Below are positions 1 to 12,333 of a stretch of 64,000 bases of DNA, piece by piece. Within the stretch, counting starts at the first letter, position 1; each line of letters opens with the position of its first letter. The notes below the pieces were generated by a model. That model was not told where the DNA came from, did not search any database, and was given only the letters and a program-made list of their open reading frames with translations. A program made the position numbers and the translations under genes. The DNA comes from Helichrysum umbraculigerum (taxonomy: Eukaryota > Streptophyta > Magnoliopsida > Asterales > Asteraceae), in assembly GCA_949592205.1 (NCBI GenBank), contig CATIUR010000001.1:14771501-14835500 (forward strand), in the 5' to 3' direction.

Positions 1-456
1 TCGTCTTCGGTGGTGTGAGCGTTAATGAGTATATTATCGTATGAGATCTATATATATTTGAGATATATAATAGCTTAGAAAGAAATACGCATGTAAGGCC
101 TATTCATATATCTTCAATATATAATAGCCTATAGAGTAGCACGTAGGTGAGGCCTATGTATGTATATACGCCTATATCACATATTAGCCTAGTGTGTGTC
201 TAGCACAAGCCACGTATAAGTCCCGGTTTCTCTTGTGGTCAGAGTCAACTAGTGCATTCCTGTTCAACATAGCCCCTTTCAGATTTCACATCGTATTCAT
301 TTAATTGTACATAGTTAGCTAAGCTCTGTTAAATTAAACTCGTATGATGTAATCACTGAACCAGTTATACCTAATAAGGAATACTGCTTAATGGTCATAG
401 TCTAGGCCCACTAAATGCAACCTAGTTCACTATAACCTTAGGCTCTGATACCAATC
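1..456 (-). other. E1 chromovirus leader, truncated by window edge
   Basis: This is untranslated leader of a minus-strand Ty3/Gypsy element (E1) that runs off the left edge. It aligns by eye with the E2 leader at 12,721-13,080, sharing the stretches around 195-270 and 380-456. The primer-binding site lies at 442-453. Near 16-30 the sequence resembles the start of the small upstream ORF of E2 (12,720), but the position matching its ATG reads ATT. That ORF may therefore have lost its start here, which is a weak inference from very little sequence. Confidence 0.75.
442..453 (-). other. Primer-binding site, tRNA-iMet type (E1)
   Basis: The minus strand reads TGGTATCAGAGC, the plant initiator-tRNA-Met primer site used by many chromoviruses. 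It lies three bases from the LTR end at 457, as expected for minus-strand DNA priming, and it fixes the orientation of E1. Confidence 0.9.
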
Positions 457-3362
457 TGTCGCACCCCCAAATTCGGGATGCGGAAGCGATTCGGGTCGGG
501 GCGCAACTAATCAAATATCAACAGCGATATAATGAACGACTCTATATGCGTCGTTTACAATACATTGATATTATAAAAGTCTTACACTGTTATAATAGTT
601 TACAAAAGCTCGAATTAATGTAAGAGATTCTATGTCATAACTAATTTATAGAAAATATAGTAATGCATGATAATCTCCTGATGTTTGCATGAGACTCGAG
701 CTAATGGGCATCCTGAGTGAGCAGACTTACTGCTACTGCGAACCTAAGAATACACACTAAAATGGTCAGCTAAAAGCTGGTGAGCTCACAGGTTTAATGA
801 TAAAGTATAATGTATGAACCGCAAGATTTGAGTGTGATAACTTGTAATTAAACAAATAAGTAAATGATGTATATAACTGCCATGAGCACATAGTCTGAGC
901 TTAACTGAGGTGTCAGGATCACAATTAAGTGCCTGAGCGAGGGTGCCTCTATGCGTATGCCTAATCAACACACGTATGAACAAATGATAATGCGTCCGTT
1001 TTGACCAGTCAGTGCTTGCTGACCCGGACGGGGATTGTCAGTCCCATATGGTACCATACACTAACATTTATGCTACAAAGTATTACCAAACTATGCTAAT
1101 GAGGACTTATGATGATTAGATGATTAACTCATGCAGAATATAGCGGTATTTGATACTTGCGTTCACATGTAAAATAAAACAGGCATGTATTCTCACCCCT
1201 AGAGTAAAAACAGTAAAACAGGGGCTATGAGACTCACCTGAGTCTGATGAGATGCTATTAAGCACTAATGATGGTGTACAAGGGAAATGATGTCGTCTCT
1301 AACGATCGAAACCTGCTGGGCGTCCTAAACGCGCAAGGTTTTAATGATTAGATGTCTCAACAGAACATCAATGCTAGTTGTTCCCTCAACTAGTTATGTC
1401 CAAATACATTGGTTGTTTTGTTTAAGTTTTGAAAACATGTACGGCCCGTTGGTGATAGTTTATATTGTATGAATGTAAGTTTTGTATAAGGTTTGATTAT
1501 TGTAGGTGTTGAATACTTAGTGTAGTAAGTATTGTTCAAGCTTCTTTTATTGTATTCGGAAGTACGTGTATACATTTATATCCGAACGTTGTGGTCAAAT
1601 ATGTTGTTTTCTGAAAGTCAACAGAAGTTAACTTGGTCAAACTGGTCAAACTAGTCAAACTGGTCAAATCTGGTCAAACTAGTCAAATCTGGTCCAAGTG
1701 GTCAAATCTGGTCAAACTAGTCAAATCTGGTCAAACTAGTCAAATATGGTCAAACTAGTCAAACTGGTCAAACTAGCTCGGTTTGACCCGAAACTTTTAC
1801 ACAAGTCTTAAAATAGTTAACAAATACTTATAAAGTTGTCGGTACGTTTTATGGTCGGCCCGAAGTGTCGGTTTTATGTTTATGTCAAAAACAGTCCCAA
1901 AATGTGTTTTTCGGTTTATGTCGGTTTGTTTCGCCACTCGGTTTCACTAACTTCTGGTCCAAAGTAATGTTCAAAATTTTTACCAACTGTTTATGTGTGT
2001 GTCTAGTTCATAACCTGATTTTTCCAAGATCTATAATGTCCATTTAGATAGGTAATAAATTTTGCGAAAGAACCGTACTCGGTATACACAAAAATTCGTA
2101 CGGATCTGGAAAAAGTGTAAAACACAAAAGTTGTAGCTCTTTTCAATACGCAATTTAAAAAAAATTTCGTTGTCTAATTCCTCCTATAACTCAAGTTATG
2201 GCCGTTTTTGTACACTGACTTTTCTGGGCAGATTTATGCATGTTTGTATATGTTGTATAAAAACGTATTTAAGCTTATATTTGGACATAAATATGTTAGA
2301 TGATCAACTAAGCATATAAATCAATAACATGCAAGTATATTTCTAGAGAGAGAAAGTGTTAATCCTTACAAAGAATGTGAAGAATAAAAGGTGAAGATGA
2401 TAAAGGAGGTGGTGTTCTTTAGCTTGGTTCCAAGTTTCTTGCTCTTGATGATGATGAATGGAGATTTTTATGATGATGATATGTGGGTTTTAGGGCTGGT
2501 ATTTCTCATAAAATGGAGAAGGAGTTGAGAGGGTTTTTGAGATTAAGTGAAAAGAAAACAAATGAGAAATGATGGAAAGTGGTAGGGTGGAGTGTATGAG
2601 TGAGTGTCTTGCATGCAAGACTAGTGGGCAAGATGGGAGGTGGCACATGGGGTGCTTGTGGGTGGAAAAAATCTGCAGATTCTTCATGGGCCCCACCCCA
2701 AGTGATTGTGTTAATTAAATTCCCTAATTCGCGTTACGCGTGGTGCTCGTTTACCCGTTCGTTTGGACGTTTAACGATTATTATTCGCGTTTTGGATAAC
2801 GATTTAAATCTCGATATTTTTGATTGAAGTATTAATTAAAATACTTAAAAACATTTATAAAAATGTCCCGTTTATTTATCGGTCTCGATTTGCGTGTTTG
2901 TTTTACGAAGGTTTAATCGCGTAGCGTTTTAATTAGCCGTTTTTCGTTATCGATTTAAAATACGATATTTCCAATGAAAGTTTTACTCGAAATGATATAT
3001 TTTAAACTTATAAAATATATTTTGGTTCTTATTCGATTATCAAGCGCGTTTCGCGCGTTTTCGTCGCTTTTGTGATACTTTATACGATACGTTTTACATG
3101 TTGAATATTATCAACATAATATTTAGAGATTTTTGAGTTTATTAAATAATTTCACATTATTTACATTTTGTTCACCAACGTCCGCATTTATAATGTATCG
3201 GAATCCATCCGAAAGTGAAATGTACGATTTAAACAAATCGCATACGTGTGTATATATAATAATTTATCAATACACATAATGATACATATAATTAACCCTA
3301 ATTACATGTATTAGGACTTATTATTAGGCACTAATACTAGCCCTAATTGGTCGGGTGTCACA
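457..3362 (-). mobile_element. E1 5' LTR (Tekay-type chromovirus)
   Basis: A 2,906-bp LTR on the minus strand begins TGTGACACCC at 3,362 and ends GTGCGACA at 457, followed by the primer site. The first 250 bases resemble the E2 3' LTR at 5,127-5,398, and the 3' portion resembles the E2 5' LTR at 13,081, including the shared GCCCGTTGGTGA at about 1,444. CT-rich sense-strand sequence near 2,510-2,600 looks like transcript leader. The short ORFs inside are not convincing genes. The right flank is ataat (3,363-3,367), the expected target duplication. Confidence 0.88.
1635..1772 (-). repeat. Tandem TTGACC/TTGACT array in E1 LTR
   Basis: About fourteen copies of GGTCAA or AGTCAA lie in about 140 bp, 9-10 bp apart. 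On the element's sense strand each reads TTGACC or TTGACT, which matches the W-box core bound by plant WRKY factors. The array is 1.18-1.32 kb from the LTR 3' end, the slot where related LTRs carry different arrays. Regulatory function is inferred, not shown. Confidence 0.8.
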
Positions 3363-5126
3363 ATAATCCACATAACACTTCATATAACATTCAACATTAA
3401 TCCACTTATCTGCATAACCGAATAACTACTGAGTACACGTAGAGATTCCTTCATAAAACCCAACGGATCCGTGGTCATAAAACTTCATATGCAAGGCACC
3501 AAATCACATGGATATGAATACCAAGCTCAACAGAAGTTAGTACCATCTTTGTAAGCATGAGTACCAACAGCAACAGATCAACAGAAGTTAGTACTAGCTA
3601 CATCAGCATAAGTACTAACAACAATATTTCAACAGAAGTTAGTACTAGCTATAACAGCATAAATACTAACAGCAACATATCTCTGCAAATGCTCGTTCCA
3701 CATAATCCATATAATCACCTAATTCACATAAGCTACATAATTCGCATATGTTACATGAATCACATAAGCTACATAACCTTTCACATATGAACAACTTTAT
3801 CAACATAATTCATCTCAGCATGTATTCAACATAGCATGCCATAATCAACATCATAATAAATCATTAATTAAAAGCAACATAATCCACTTGATGGTATAAA
3901 CCTCTTGCTCGGAAGCAATCCAGTAATATACCATCATAACATTCCACATATAGAAATAAAATAACATATAATCATTATCCACTTAACCCCCGTATCACTC
4001 ACCTTTGCTTTGTAAACATTTAAGCAACATAATACTTGAACATAGATGGCACCAATCTTGATCACCTATCATACAACATATCAACATACAACATATTTAG
4101 CACTCCATAATCATCATAATCAACTAATCAACATAATTAACCCATCACCCTTATGGGTTAACCAAGTTTGACTCTTGATCAAACTATACATAACTTTTTC
4201 TACTTACATAATCATTTAACTTATTATTACTTATCATAATTCAACAATAACCAATCCAAGGTTATGAAGAATCATCATAAACATCATATTTACTCTCTTA
4301 GTTCATCATTCCATTCATTAAGCCATAACCATTTTCATAGTTTAGTCATTTGTATAATACTTCAATCACCATTAATCATCACCATAATCACTTTTAACAT
4401 TTGATTACTTTAATCATAGCTTCATATTCTCATCTTATTAACATAATCATAATCATTATCATAAGCATAATTAATCTACATAATTAACTACATGATTTAA
4501 TGTTTCAATTCTTCATAATCATGCTCTAACAACATTTATAAACACTAATTAATGTGTATTAACACCCCAACATACTTATTTGATTAAAACCCACTTTGAT
4601 CATTAATCACATAACTCAATTAATCCACATTTAGGTTGAATTAGTGTTACCAACAATCTTATTAACACTTATTAACACCTCTTCAACCAATTTCAAACTT
4701 CAATTTTGGATTAAAACCATTAACCCATCAAAACTCACTTAAAACCCTTGAACATTAGGGTTCTAGGTTAAAATCAAAAGAGAATCATAATTACCTCATG
4801 CTAGGAAAGATCAATCAATGATAAATTTCATATCTCTAGCTCCAATTTGATGTTTTCACATGATTTTGAATTTAAGGATCGTACGTGTTTTCTTGATTCA
4901 TGAAGCTTCGGGGTGTTTGAGAAAATAATAAGAATGATACGTACATGTGTGTGTAGGAGTAGATATATATATATATGTATTAATTTACTCCCCGTGATTA
5001 TCATTGTTTGGAACTTTAAAACCGACATACAATTATTATTATTTTATATCACCTAAAATAGTAATAATTTAAAACAGCTTATTTGGTTTTCATCATAATA
5101 CTACTTTTGGATTTTGTGGTGTTACA
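3363..5126 (-). mobile_element. X: truncated LTR between E1 and E2
   Basis: The right boundary reads TGTAACACCAC on the minus strand at 5,126, a typical LTR start, and it abruptly replaces E2 3' LTR sequence. The left boundary is the E1 insertion point, so the LTR 3' end is not visible. Inside are a motif like the AGGTGAGTC block of the chromovirus LTRs (about 3,985-4,010) and AT-rich sequence without a credible gene. It is probably a Ty3/Gypsy LTR. Whether it is a solo LTR or part of an element cannot be decided here. Confidence 0.6.
3527..3680. repeat. Three 51-bp tandem repeats in LTR X
   Basis: Units start at 3,527, 3,578 and 3,629, each beginning TCAACAGAAGTTAGTAC and diverging towards the end. 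The exact 51-bp period suggests replication slippage or unequal exchange inside the LTR. A short ORF across it is a by-product of the repeat. Confidence 0.85.
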
Positions 5127-5411
5127 ATTTGTATACGAAATATTATAAAAATAATATTTTGAATATAAGTGCGTTATTAAATAATGTTATATTATTCAAT
5201 AAAATGGTTCACCAACATCCGTATTTAATTGAGTCGAATTACATTCGATTTGGAACTTGTACGATTTAATCAAATCGCATAATTGTATATATTCATCACT
5301 ATATATATTGATACATTAATTAGCCTAACTCAGAACTAATTACATGTATTACAATTGATTAGGCCCTAAATAATAGTCCTAATTTGACGGGTGTCACATT
5401 CTCCCCCTATT
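5127..5411 (-). mobile_element. E2 3' LTR remnant and polypurine tract
   Basis: On the minus strand the purine tract AATAGGGGGAGAA (5,411-5,399) is directly followed by TGTGACACCCGTC at 5,398, the LTR start. Only 272 bp of LTR remain before insertion X at 5,126. The rest should lie beyond the left edge of the window. Confidence 0.85.
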
Positions 5412-5432
5412 AGAATAATTTCGTCCCGAAAT

Positions 5433-6500
5433 TTAGTTTGAAGTCGGATTTGACGTAGAGTCAGTGAAGAGTTGAGGATACTTGAGTCGCATTTGGTCCT
5501 CCCGTTCCCAGGTGAATTCCGGACCACGCCACGAATTCCACCTGACCTTGACGATGGGAATACGACTTTGCTTGAGTTTTTTGACCTCACGGTACATGAT
5601 CTCAGCGGGTTCTTCAACGAAGTGAAGCTTGTCGTCAACCCGAATCTCATCGAGTGGGATGATAAGTGTCTCATCAGACAGACACTTTTTCAAATTTGAA
5701 ATGTGAAAAGTGGGATGCACACTGCTTAGCTCGGATGGCAGCTGCAATCGATATGCCACTGGACCAATTCTCTCGAGGATCTCGAACGGTCCAATGTACC
5801 TGGGATTTAACTTCCCGCATTTTCCGAATCGAATTACGCCTTTCCAAGGCGATACTTTGAGTAGTACTCGATCCCCAACCTGGAACTCGAGTGGTTTGCG
5901 TCTCACGTCAGCATAACTTTTCTGACGATCACGTGCGGCTTTGAGTTTGTTTTGGATACCAACGATTTTCTCGGTGGTTTCATGAATGATTTCCGGACCA
6001 GTGAGTTGGCTATCTCCCACTTCGGTCCAACAAATAGGTGACCGGCACTTACGACCATACAGTGCCTCAAAAGGTGCAGCTCCAATACTGGTATGGTAGC
6101 TGTTGTTGTACGAAAACTCACACAATGGTAGATGTTGTTCCCAGTTTACACCGAAGTCAACTACGCAAGCTTGTAGCATGTCTTCCAGTGTTTGAATAGT
6201 TCGTTCACTTTGGCCATCGGTTTGAGGGTGGTATGCTGTACTCATATCAAGACGGGTACCCAACGATTTTTGAAGCGATTGCCAAAAGTGAGATGTAAAG
6301 CGACTATCCCTGTCGGAGATAATCGAGATAAGAACGCCATGTCGAGATACGATTTCCTTGATGTAGATTCGTGTGAGGAGTTCCATTTTATCGGTTTCCT
6401 TGATTGTAAGGAAATGAGCAGATTTCGTGAGATGATCGACGATCACCCAAATGGTATTGCAACTGCTCGATGACTTGGGTAGTTTGGTTATGAAATCCAT
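5433..6500 (-). pseudogene. E2 integrase core plus chromodomain
   Basis: This is the C-terminal third of a chromovirus pol. From the N-terminus: the integrase core starting MDFITKLP, the second catalytic Asp in SDRDSRF, the Glu in TDGQSER (a D,D35E arrangement), a GPY/F module (IGPFEILERIGPVAYRL), and a chromodomain over about the last 60 residues ending in WEREDQMRLKYPQLF. The chromodomain would direct integration to marked chromatin. A TGA just upstream (a Trp codon in T3) separates it from the RNase H part, so the product would not form from one frame. Confidence 0.88.
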
Positions 6501-6518
6501 GGCGATTTGTTCCCATTT

Positions 6519-7286
6519 TCATTCAGGAATGCTGGGTTGTTGGAGTAAACCAGAAGGTTTTTGGTATTCGGCTTTGACTTTCGAGCAAGTAAGGCACTTG
6601 CTGACGTACGTGGCGATTTCGGCTTTCATGTTCGGCCACCAATAGAATTCCTTGATGCCGTGGTACATTTTATCGGATCCCGGGTGAATAGAATATTTGG
6701 ACTTGTAAGCTTCATCCATCACCAAACCTCGTAGGTTCCCAAAACTAGGTAACCAGATTAGATTAGAGAAACACCTAACTCCGTTAGGTTTGATTTCGAA
6801 TTGTTTATCCATGCCTTGCAAGGCTTCGTTATTGATGTTATCGGTTTTCAGGGCTTCAAGCTGAGCAGCGAGGATCTGAATGTTTAGATCATTGTGAATA
6901 GTCATACTGAGGGCTCGGACTCGAAGTGGTTTCGATCGTTCTTTTCGACTGAGGGCATCGGCAACAACATTTGCCTTCCCTGGATAATATTTGAATTCAC
7001 AGTCGTAATCGGTAAGCAACTCGACCCAGCGATGTTGCCTCATGTTGAGATCCTTTTGATTGAATATGTGTTGGAGACTCTTGTGGTAGGTAAAAATTAT
7101 GCACTTAGTGCCATAGAGATAATGTCTCCAGATTTTGAGAGCGAACACGACAGCTCCAAGCTCGAGGTCGTGAGTAGTGTAGTTCTTTTCGTGGATTTTG
7201 AGTTGTCGTGAGGCGTAAGCAATGACCTTGTCCCGTTGCATCAGCACGCAACCGAGACCTTGATGGGAAGCATCGCAGTATACCAC
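6519..7286 (-). pseudogene. E2 RNase H and integrase zinc-binding region
   Basis: The segment begins YCDASHQGLG, the first RNase H Asp region, and continues through ANVVADALSR to the integrase H/C zinc-binding domain (HPGSDKMY...CLTCSKVKA). At the third catalytic position T3 has FTDHKSL but this copy reads FTYHKSL, an Asp-to-Tyr change expected to abolish RNase H activity. The region 7,287-7,597, where the RT thumb/connection should be, is recognisable only in several frames. The segment ends in a nonsense codon. Confidence 0.85.
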
Positions 7287-7597
7287 GAAGTCATCGGTGC
7301 CTTCGGGTAGAGATAAGATTGGAGCACTGCAAAGCTTTTGTTTCAGAAGTTGAAATGCCGACTATTGTTTTTCAGTCCAATCGAACTTTTTGTCCTTTTG
7401 AGTCAGTGTCGGGAGTGGTTGGGATATTTGTAAGTAGGTGAAGTTGACGAAAGTTATTCACTAGATTAAATCTTCTGTTGGAGTTGTCGGCGATTGCCAA
7501 TTTTTGATAGCCTCGATTTTCGAAGGATCTACATGAATTCCTTGACTATCGATAACTGTCCAAGGAATTGAACGGTTTGTATCCAGAACTCACACTT

Positions 7598-8280
7598 TCA
7601 AAATTTAGCGTACAGCTCCTCGTGTCTAAGTAGTTCTAGGATAGTTTTGAGATGTTGCGCGTGTTCTTGTTCGTTTTGCGAGTATATGAGGATGTCGTCA
7701 ATGAAGACGATGACAAACTTGTCAAGGTAAGGTTTGCACACCCGATTCATGAGGTCCATGAATACAGCCGGTGCGTTGGTCAGGCCAAAGGGCATCACTT
7801 GGAATTCATAAAGCCCGTAACGAGTTCTGAAAGCAGTTTTTGGAATGTCGGTGTCGCGAACACGTAGTTGATGATAACCTGACCGCATATCTATCTTTGA
7901 ATAAAAGCTCGATCCCTGAAGTTGGTCGAACAGGTCATTTTTCGAGGAAGTGGATATCGGTTCTTGACGGTTAACTTGTTCAGCTCTCGATAGTCGATAC
8001 ACATTCGGAATGAACCATCTTTCTTTTTAACAAACAGGATCGGAGCTCCCCAGGGTGAATAACTCGGTCTGATGAATCCTCTTTCCAGGAGCTCTTGTAA
8101 TTGGTTGGACAACTCCTGAAGTTCGGATGGAGCTAAACGGTATGGTGCTCGGGCCTCCGGTGCAGCACCTGGCACGAGATCAATTGAGAACTCAACCTGT
8201 CTTGGTGGTGGTAGACCAGGCAGTTCTTCGGGAAAGACTTCTGGAAAGTCTCGAACGATCGACACATCCTCAAGTCGCTT
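7598..8280 (-). pseudogene. E2 reverse transcriptase fragments
   Basis: Two overlapping frames carry RT. The first (8,280 to about 7,930) includes DFPEVFPEELPGLPPPR, the fingers motif WGAPILFVKKKDGSFRMCID and RELNKLTVKNRYPLPR. A frameshift follows, and the second frame holds FGLTNAPAVFMDLMNRV and the catalytic box VFIDDILIYS near 7,700. A stop codon follows LYAKF. The 5' end of this segment joins the protease exactly across the solo LTR (8,286-10,346). Confidence 0.85.
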
Positions 8281-10351
8281 CTCCTTGATGTGTAAAATCT
8301 AGTTATAAAAATAAACTAAGAAATACTGACACTTTACTATTACACAACTGAGGTAAGTATACCCTATCACTTATAATATAGCTACAGTAAGTCTAGGTTC
8401 GTTCCACAGAGAATGTAGATTAAATACCTAAAATATAATTAATTTAAATACAGAAAAAGACTTGGGTTTTGTGTAACTGAATTGTTACTTTGCTTAAACT
8501 ACTAAAATTAAACTAAAAAAAACAAGTAAACTCATAAAGAGTTAAATTTGATTTATTAAGATATTAAAAACGACACTTACTTGAACTAGCTCACTAATGA
8601 TTTTGGGTTGTATAATAAAACCAGGTTATCTTGCAATCAATGCTCATCTTAATTTAGATCAGGTTTAACGTTCGCCATGACCTTCACATAAATCTTGATT
8701 AACTAATTAATAATTTAACTTAATGAAAGACGTTCGCCAATATCATCACCTTATACATTTAAGTTTAATTATTTAACTTATACCAAATATGCGTTCGCTA
8801 TCATTGGATTAATCATACATAGACATATAATCAAATAATGAAATAACTTTGTGACAAACGTTCGCTATAGCCACTAATTAAATCATTAACAAGCTTCAAT
8901 AATATATAAAACTTAAACACATAATAATTTCAATTAAACATTAATTAAATTGCAATAAACACTATTTAGGTTGAATATATGAATCTTAATTAAACTAAGA
9001 TTAGTGCGTCCACTTAACCTACACCTTAATTTCAATTCAATAATTTAAGATTTAATCTAGTGAATAACTTTCGTCAACTTCACCTACTTACACATTCATG
9101 TTTAAACGATTATCTTGTTTAATATATGCTTCCGCAATCAATTAATAATTATTCATCGACAAATAATTATAATAAACTATTATTATGAAAAAGCTCCCAG
9201 CTAAATTGATCATATAATAATTTACCAACAAAATAAATCAATTAATATAAACTCAAATACATAAGGTTCACGATTAAACAAAAATAACTCAATATAAATA
9301 TTAAAAGATAACGACCCTAATCATTAGATCACATCATTCAAGTAAGTGCAAAGAAATTTAGCTACTCATAATCATTATAAAGAAAGCACAAATAATAATT
9401 ATAAATAAAGTAAACATTATTATTAAAATAAATAAAAGAATGTAATTAAAATAATTATTATACCCTTACAATGATTGTGCGTAACCCTAACTTCTTTTGC
9501 TCCGAAAGAGCGCTCCTAAATCCTTAGAAAAACCCCTAAATTCGAATTTAAGGTTAAAAACCCGAATTTAGAATTTTATTTTCGACTTTGAGGTTTAATC
9601 CTATGAAAAAGTGGTCCAAAATTCGTATGGCAAAGGCTGCTATTTATAATTGTTGTCTGTCGGTCCCAACCGCCGGTTGGTTAAAAAACTAGAACCGCCG
9701 GTTGACTGCTTTTTGGCGTAGACTTCAAGCTAAGTCTTCCAGCTTTCCACCGACTCATATGTCTCTCGAATATTTCAATTCAATTTAAATTAAATATGCA
9801 TATTGAATCCTTTGGTCCATCTAGCTTCCACGTCATTTGCTGACTTTGAGCATGACTACTGACATGTTTGACTTTGATTCTTGGCCTCCACGTGATCTGG
9901 CAACACATCATCATCATTATATTTATATATTACTATTATTAACTAATTTTATTATTACCATTAGATATTATTGTTATTTACTTTACTAATATTCTATTAT
10001 TATTATACTAACGTAAGAACGTTAGTATCATATATATATTAGTATTATTTATTAATTTATTACTAATACATTATAGTTATTATTTAATCTAAATATTTAT
10101 TTGGTCCAACTCATAAACTTCAATAAATATTCAATCTAATTATTTTTCGCTCAATCCATTTAACTTCCCAAGCTCAATTATTCACGACTTTATTTATTTC
10201 TTGTACATTTTCTTGTCCCAACTCATTTATATACATATTTGAAAATATTAACCAAACCAGTATCTATTATCAAATAAATGCAATATAAATATAATAAAAA
10301 TCAAAGAATAATATTAAAATAAATATAACATTATTTAATTGTATCACTCCT
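8281..10351 (-). mobile_element. Solo LTR in E2 pol, TSD CTCCT
   Basis: The LTR (8,286-10,346, 2,061 bp) starts TGATACAATT and ends ACACATCA on the minus strand and is bounded by CTCCT at 8,281-8,285 and 10,347-10,351. Removing the LTR and one repeat rejoins the E2 frame between protease (EKKSEE) and RT (KRLED). It has a TATA box at 9,641-9,648 (minus). The block GTTCGTTCCACAGAGA near 8,398 resembles the U5-proximal block of Tat/Athila-type LTRs, so I place it there with moderate confidence. No internal element sequence remains. Confidence 0.9.
9641..9705 (-). promoter_or_regulatory. Core promoter of solo LTR with CCGCCGG pair
   Basis: The minus strand reads TATAAATA at 9,648-9,641. About 20-60 bp upstream on that strand two copies of AACCGCCGGTT lie 25 bp apart (starting near 9,668 and 9,693). 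The motif is nearly palindromic and CG-rich in an otherwise AT-rich LTR. This matches the layout in A+, where palindromes precede the TATA box. Confidence 0.6.
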
Positions 10352-10965
10352 CCGACTTTTTCTCCATGATGTGTGCGAGGATTGCTGGATAACCCTTCCT
10401 CAGAAATTTCTGGGTTTTCAAACAAGAGATGATATTCAGTCTCGTCCCACCGGTCTCCCCCTGTATGATCAAAGTTCTTCCGGCGGCGAGAGGAATGCGG
10501 ACAATTTTGTCATAACAGACGATTTCAGCGCGGTGTTTGGACAACCAGTCCATACCAATGATAACGTCAAGACTTCCAATTTTGACAGGCATAAGATCGA
10601 TTGAGAATGTTTCGTCGGCTAAGTTTAAAGTGCAATTAGGTATCACACTATTAGTTTCTATCAGTTTGCCGTCCGCTAATTCTACAGTGTACTTAACATC
10701 TAGGGCAACGGGAGTGATGTCAAGCAGTGGATAAAACTCATCAGAAATAAAGCTTCTATCGGCACCAGTATCAAATAATACAGAAGCAGATAAATTGTTG
10801 AGGAGGAACATACCCGAGACCACATTCGGGTCTTGACGGGCTTCCCCAGAGTTGAGTACGAAGGCTCTACCTCTGGCGTTGTTGTTGTTGTTGTTGTTGC
10901 CCTTGTTCTTTTGTTTAGGACATTCATTCCTGAAATGTCCCGCCTCTCCACATCCATAGCAGGAT
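10352..10965 (-). pseudogene. E2 gag zinc knuckle and protease
   Basis: The minus strand encodes a CX2CX4HX4C knuckle (CYGCGEAGHFRNEC, about 10,965-10,920), a low-complexity Asn run, then an aspartic protease with LFDTGADRSF as the active-site motif and VIIGMDWLSKHRAEIVC downstream. It aligns with residues 340-500 of T3 gag-pol. The frame ends at the solo LTR, and its missing continuation is found on the far side at 8,280. Frameshifts upstream, including the 18-C run at 11,067-11,084, disconnect it from gag. Confidence 0.85.
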
Positions 10966-11123
10966 TTAGGTTGTTAGGTATTGTTGTTGGATTTAGGGGC
11001 TCGGCCATCTCGGGTCAAATGCCCGTACGTTTTGCAGTTGTTGCAGGGAAAGACTGCCCGAGTCTGCCCCCCCCCCCCCCCCCCACTGCATAGACCGTCA
11101 TGGTGGTAGTTACACTTGGAACA

Positions 11124-11927
11124 TTATGGTCTATCCCCAGTGTAGCTACGTTTGGTTTCAGAATTGGTGTTGTTAATTTGGATGGTGTTGGTTTTCTTGT
11201 TTGGTTGGTTTTGGTGTTCAGAGGATTTTCGCTTATTGTTGGAGGACGTATTGGGTGTCTCACGGCTGACAATCAGCGCCATGAGCTCGTGTGCAAGCTG
11301 GATTGCACTCTTAGTAGTGGTTGGTTTTGATGAGGCGACGTTCCCCTGAATACTCTCTGGGAGGCCATGGATGTATTTCTTGATGCATTTCTCCTCCGGA
11401 TCGACCAATCCTGGGCATAACAAGGCAAATTGCTGGAATTTGGTAGTGTACCCAGCAATATCAGTAACCTGCACAGTCAGGTGCAAGAACTCTTCCTCCA
11501 GACGGTGCAGTTCTTCTTCGGGATAGTATTTCTCCCGTAGCTTTTTCTTCAACTCAGCCCAAGGGAGTTGGTTTGCTATTTCGACGCCCACAGAGTTGGC
11601 GTGGGTATTCCACCACGTAAGTGCACCTTCCTGGAAGGTGTAAGCAGTGAACTTAACTTTGTTATCCTCAGCACAGTTACAGAGGTTGAAGACAGATTCC
11701 ATACGTTCTATCCACCGGATCAGACCAATAGCACCTTCCGTGCCCTTGAAGTATAGAGGTTTACAGCTGAGAAAGTCCTTGTAGGAACAAGGTTTGGTAA
11801 CCAGGGTGGTATTAACGGTTTGATCGCTAGATTGTTGGTAGTTTCGAGCAGCCAAAGCATTGGCTACGGCTCGGGAAACAATAACATTGATTTCAGCATC
11901 ACTGTAACTTTTCTTCTTGGGCGGCAT
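11124..11927 (-). pseudogene. E2 gag (capsid region)
   Basis: A 267-residue ORF starts MPPKKKSYSDAEINVI and holds the retrotransposon-gag domain: YKDFLSCKPLYFKGTEGAIGL, then ALTWWNTHANSVG and WAELKKKLREKYYPEEELHRLE. This parallels T3 gag residues 50-200. It stops before the zinc knuckle because of frameshifts between 11,124 and 10,965. The protein would form the particle shell. The start codon is shared with the family motif MPP[KR]. As a single ORF it is intact, but as part of gag-pol it is broken. Confidence 0.85.
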
Positions 11928-12333
11928 GATTCTTCAAGAAATAAACAAAAGGTACATAAGAAACTGTACCAGAATGAAATTTATAACAAATGCATATATG
12001 TAAAAGCGGTAACATACGACATCACAATGTAAAAATCAATAATGTAGAGTAATCGAGGGGAATTGTCAATTGATATTACGAGTTCAAAAGATGATAGACT
12101 ATTCCGAGTTACAAGTTTCAAAAGTTACAGGATTAGATGTTTTACAAAAGTACCGGGAATTGTTACATCCGGTCGAATTACATAGGTCCTACGAAAGCAT
12201 AATAGAGTACAGAGTTCAGCCTAAGCTAATCCTGACGTAGATTGAGTTGTGGCAGCAGTGCAGTGAGATGGTCCACAGACTCTGTAATTCTGTTGGCCAT
12301 TCGGAGGGCGTCCTCGGTCTCCCTTAGACGTGT

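Noticed and set aside
3363..5126. A MITE or DNA transposon explanation for segment X
   Set aside because: No terminal inverted repeats; the right end is a typical LTR start and internal blocks resemble chromovirus LTRs.
5472..6645. Plus-strand ORFs opposite E2 integrase
   Set aside because: They are antisense shadows of the pol pseudogene with no independent features.
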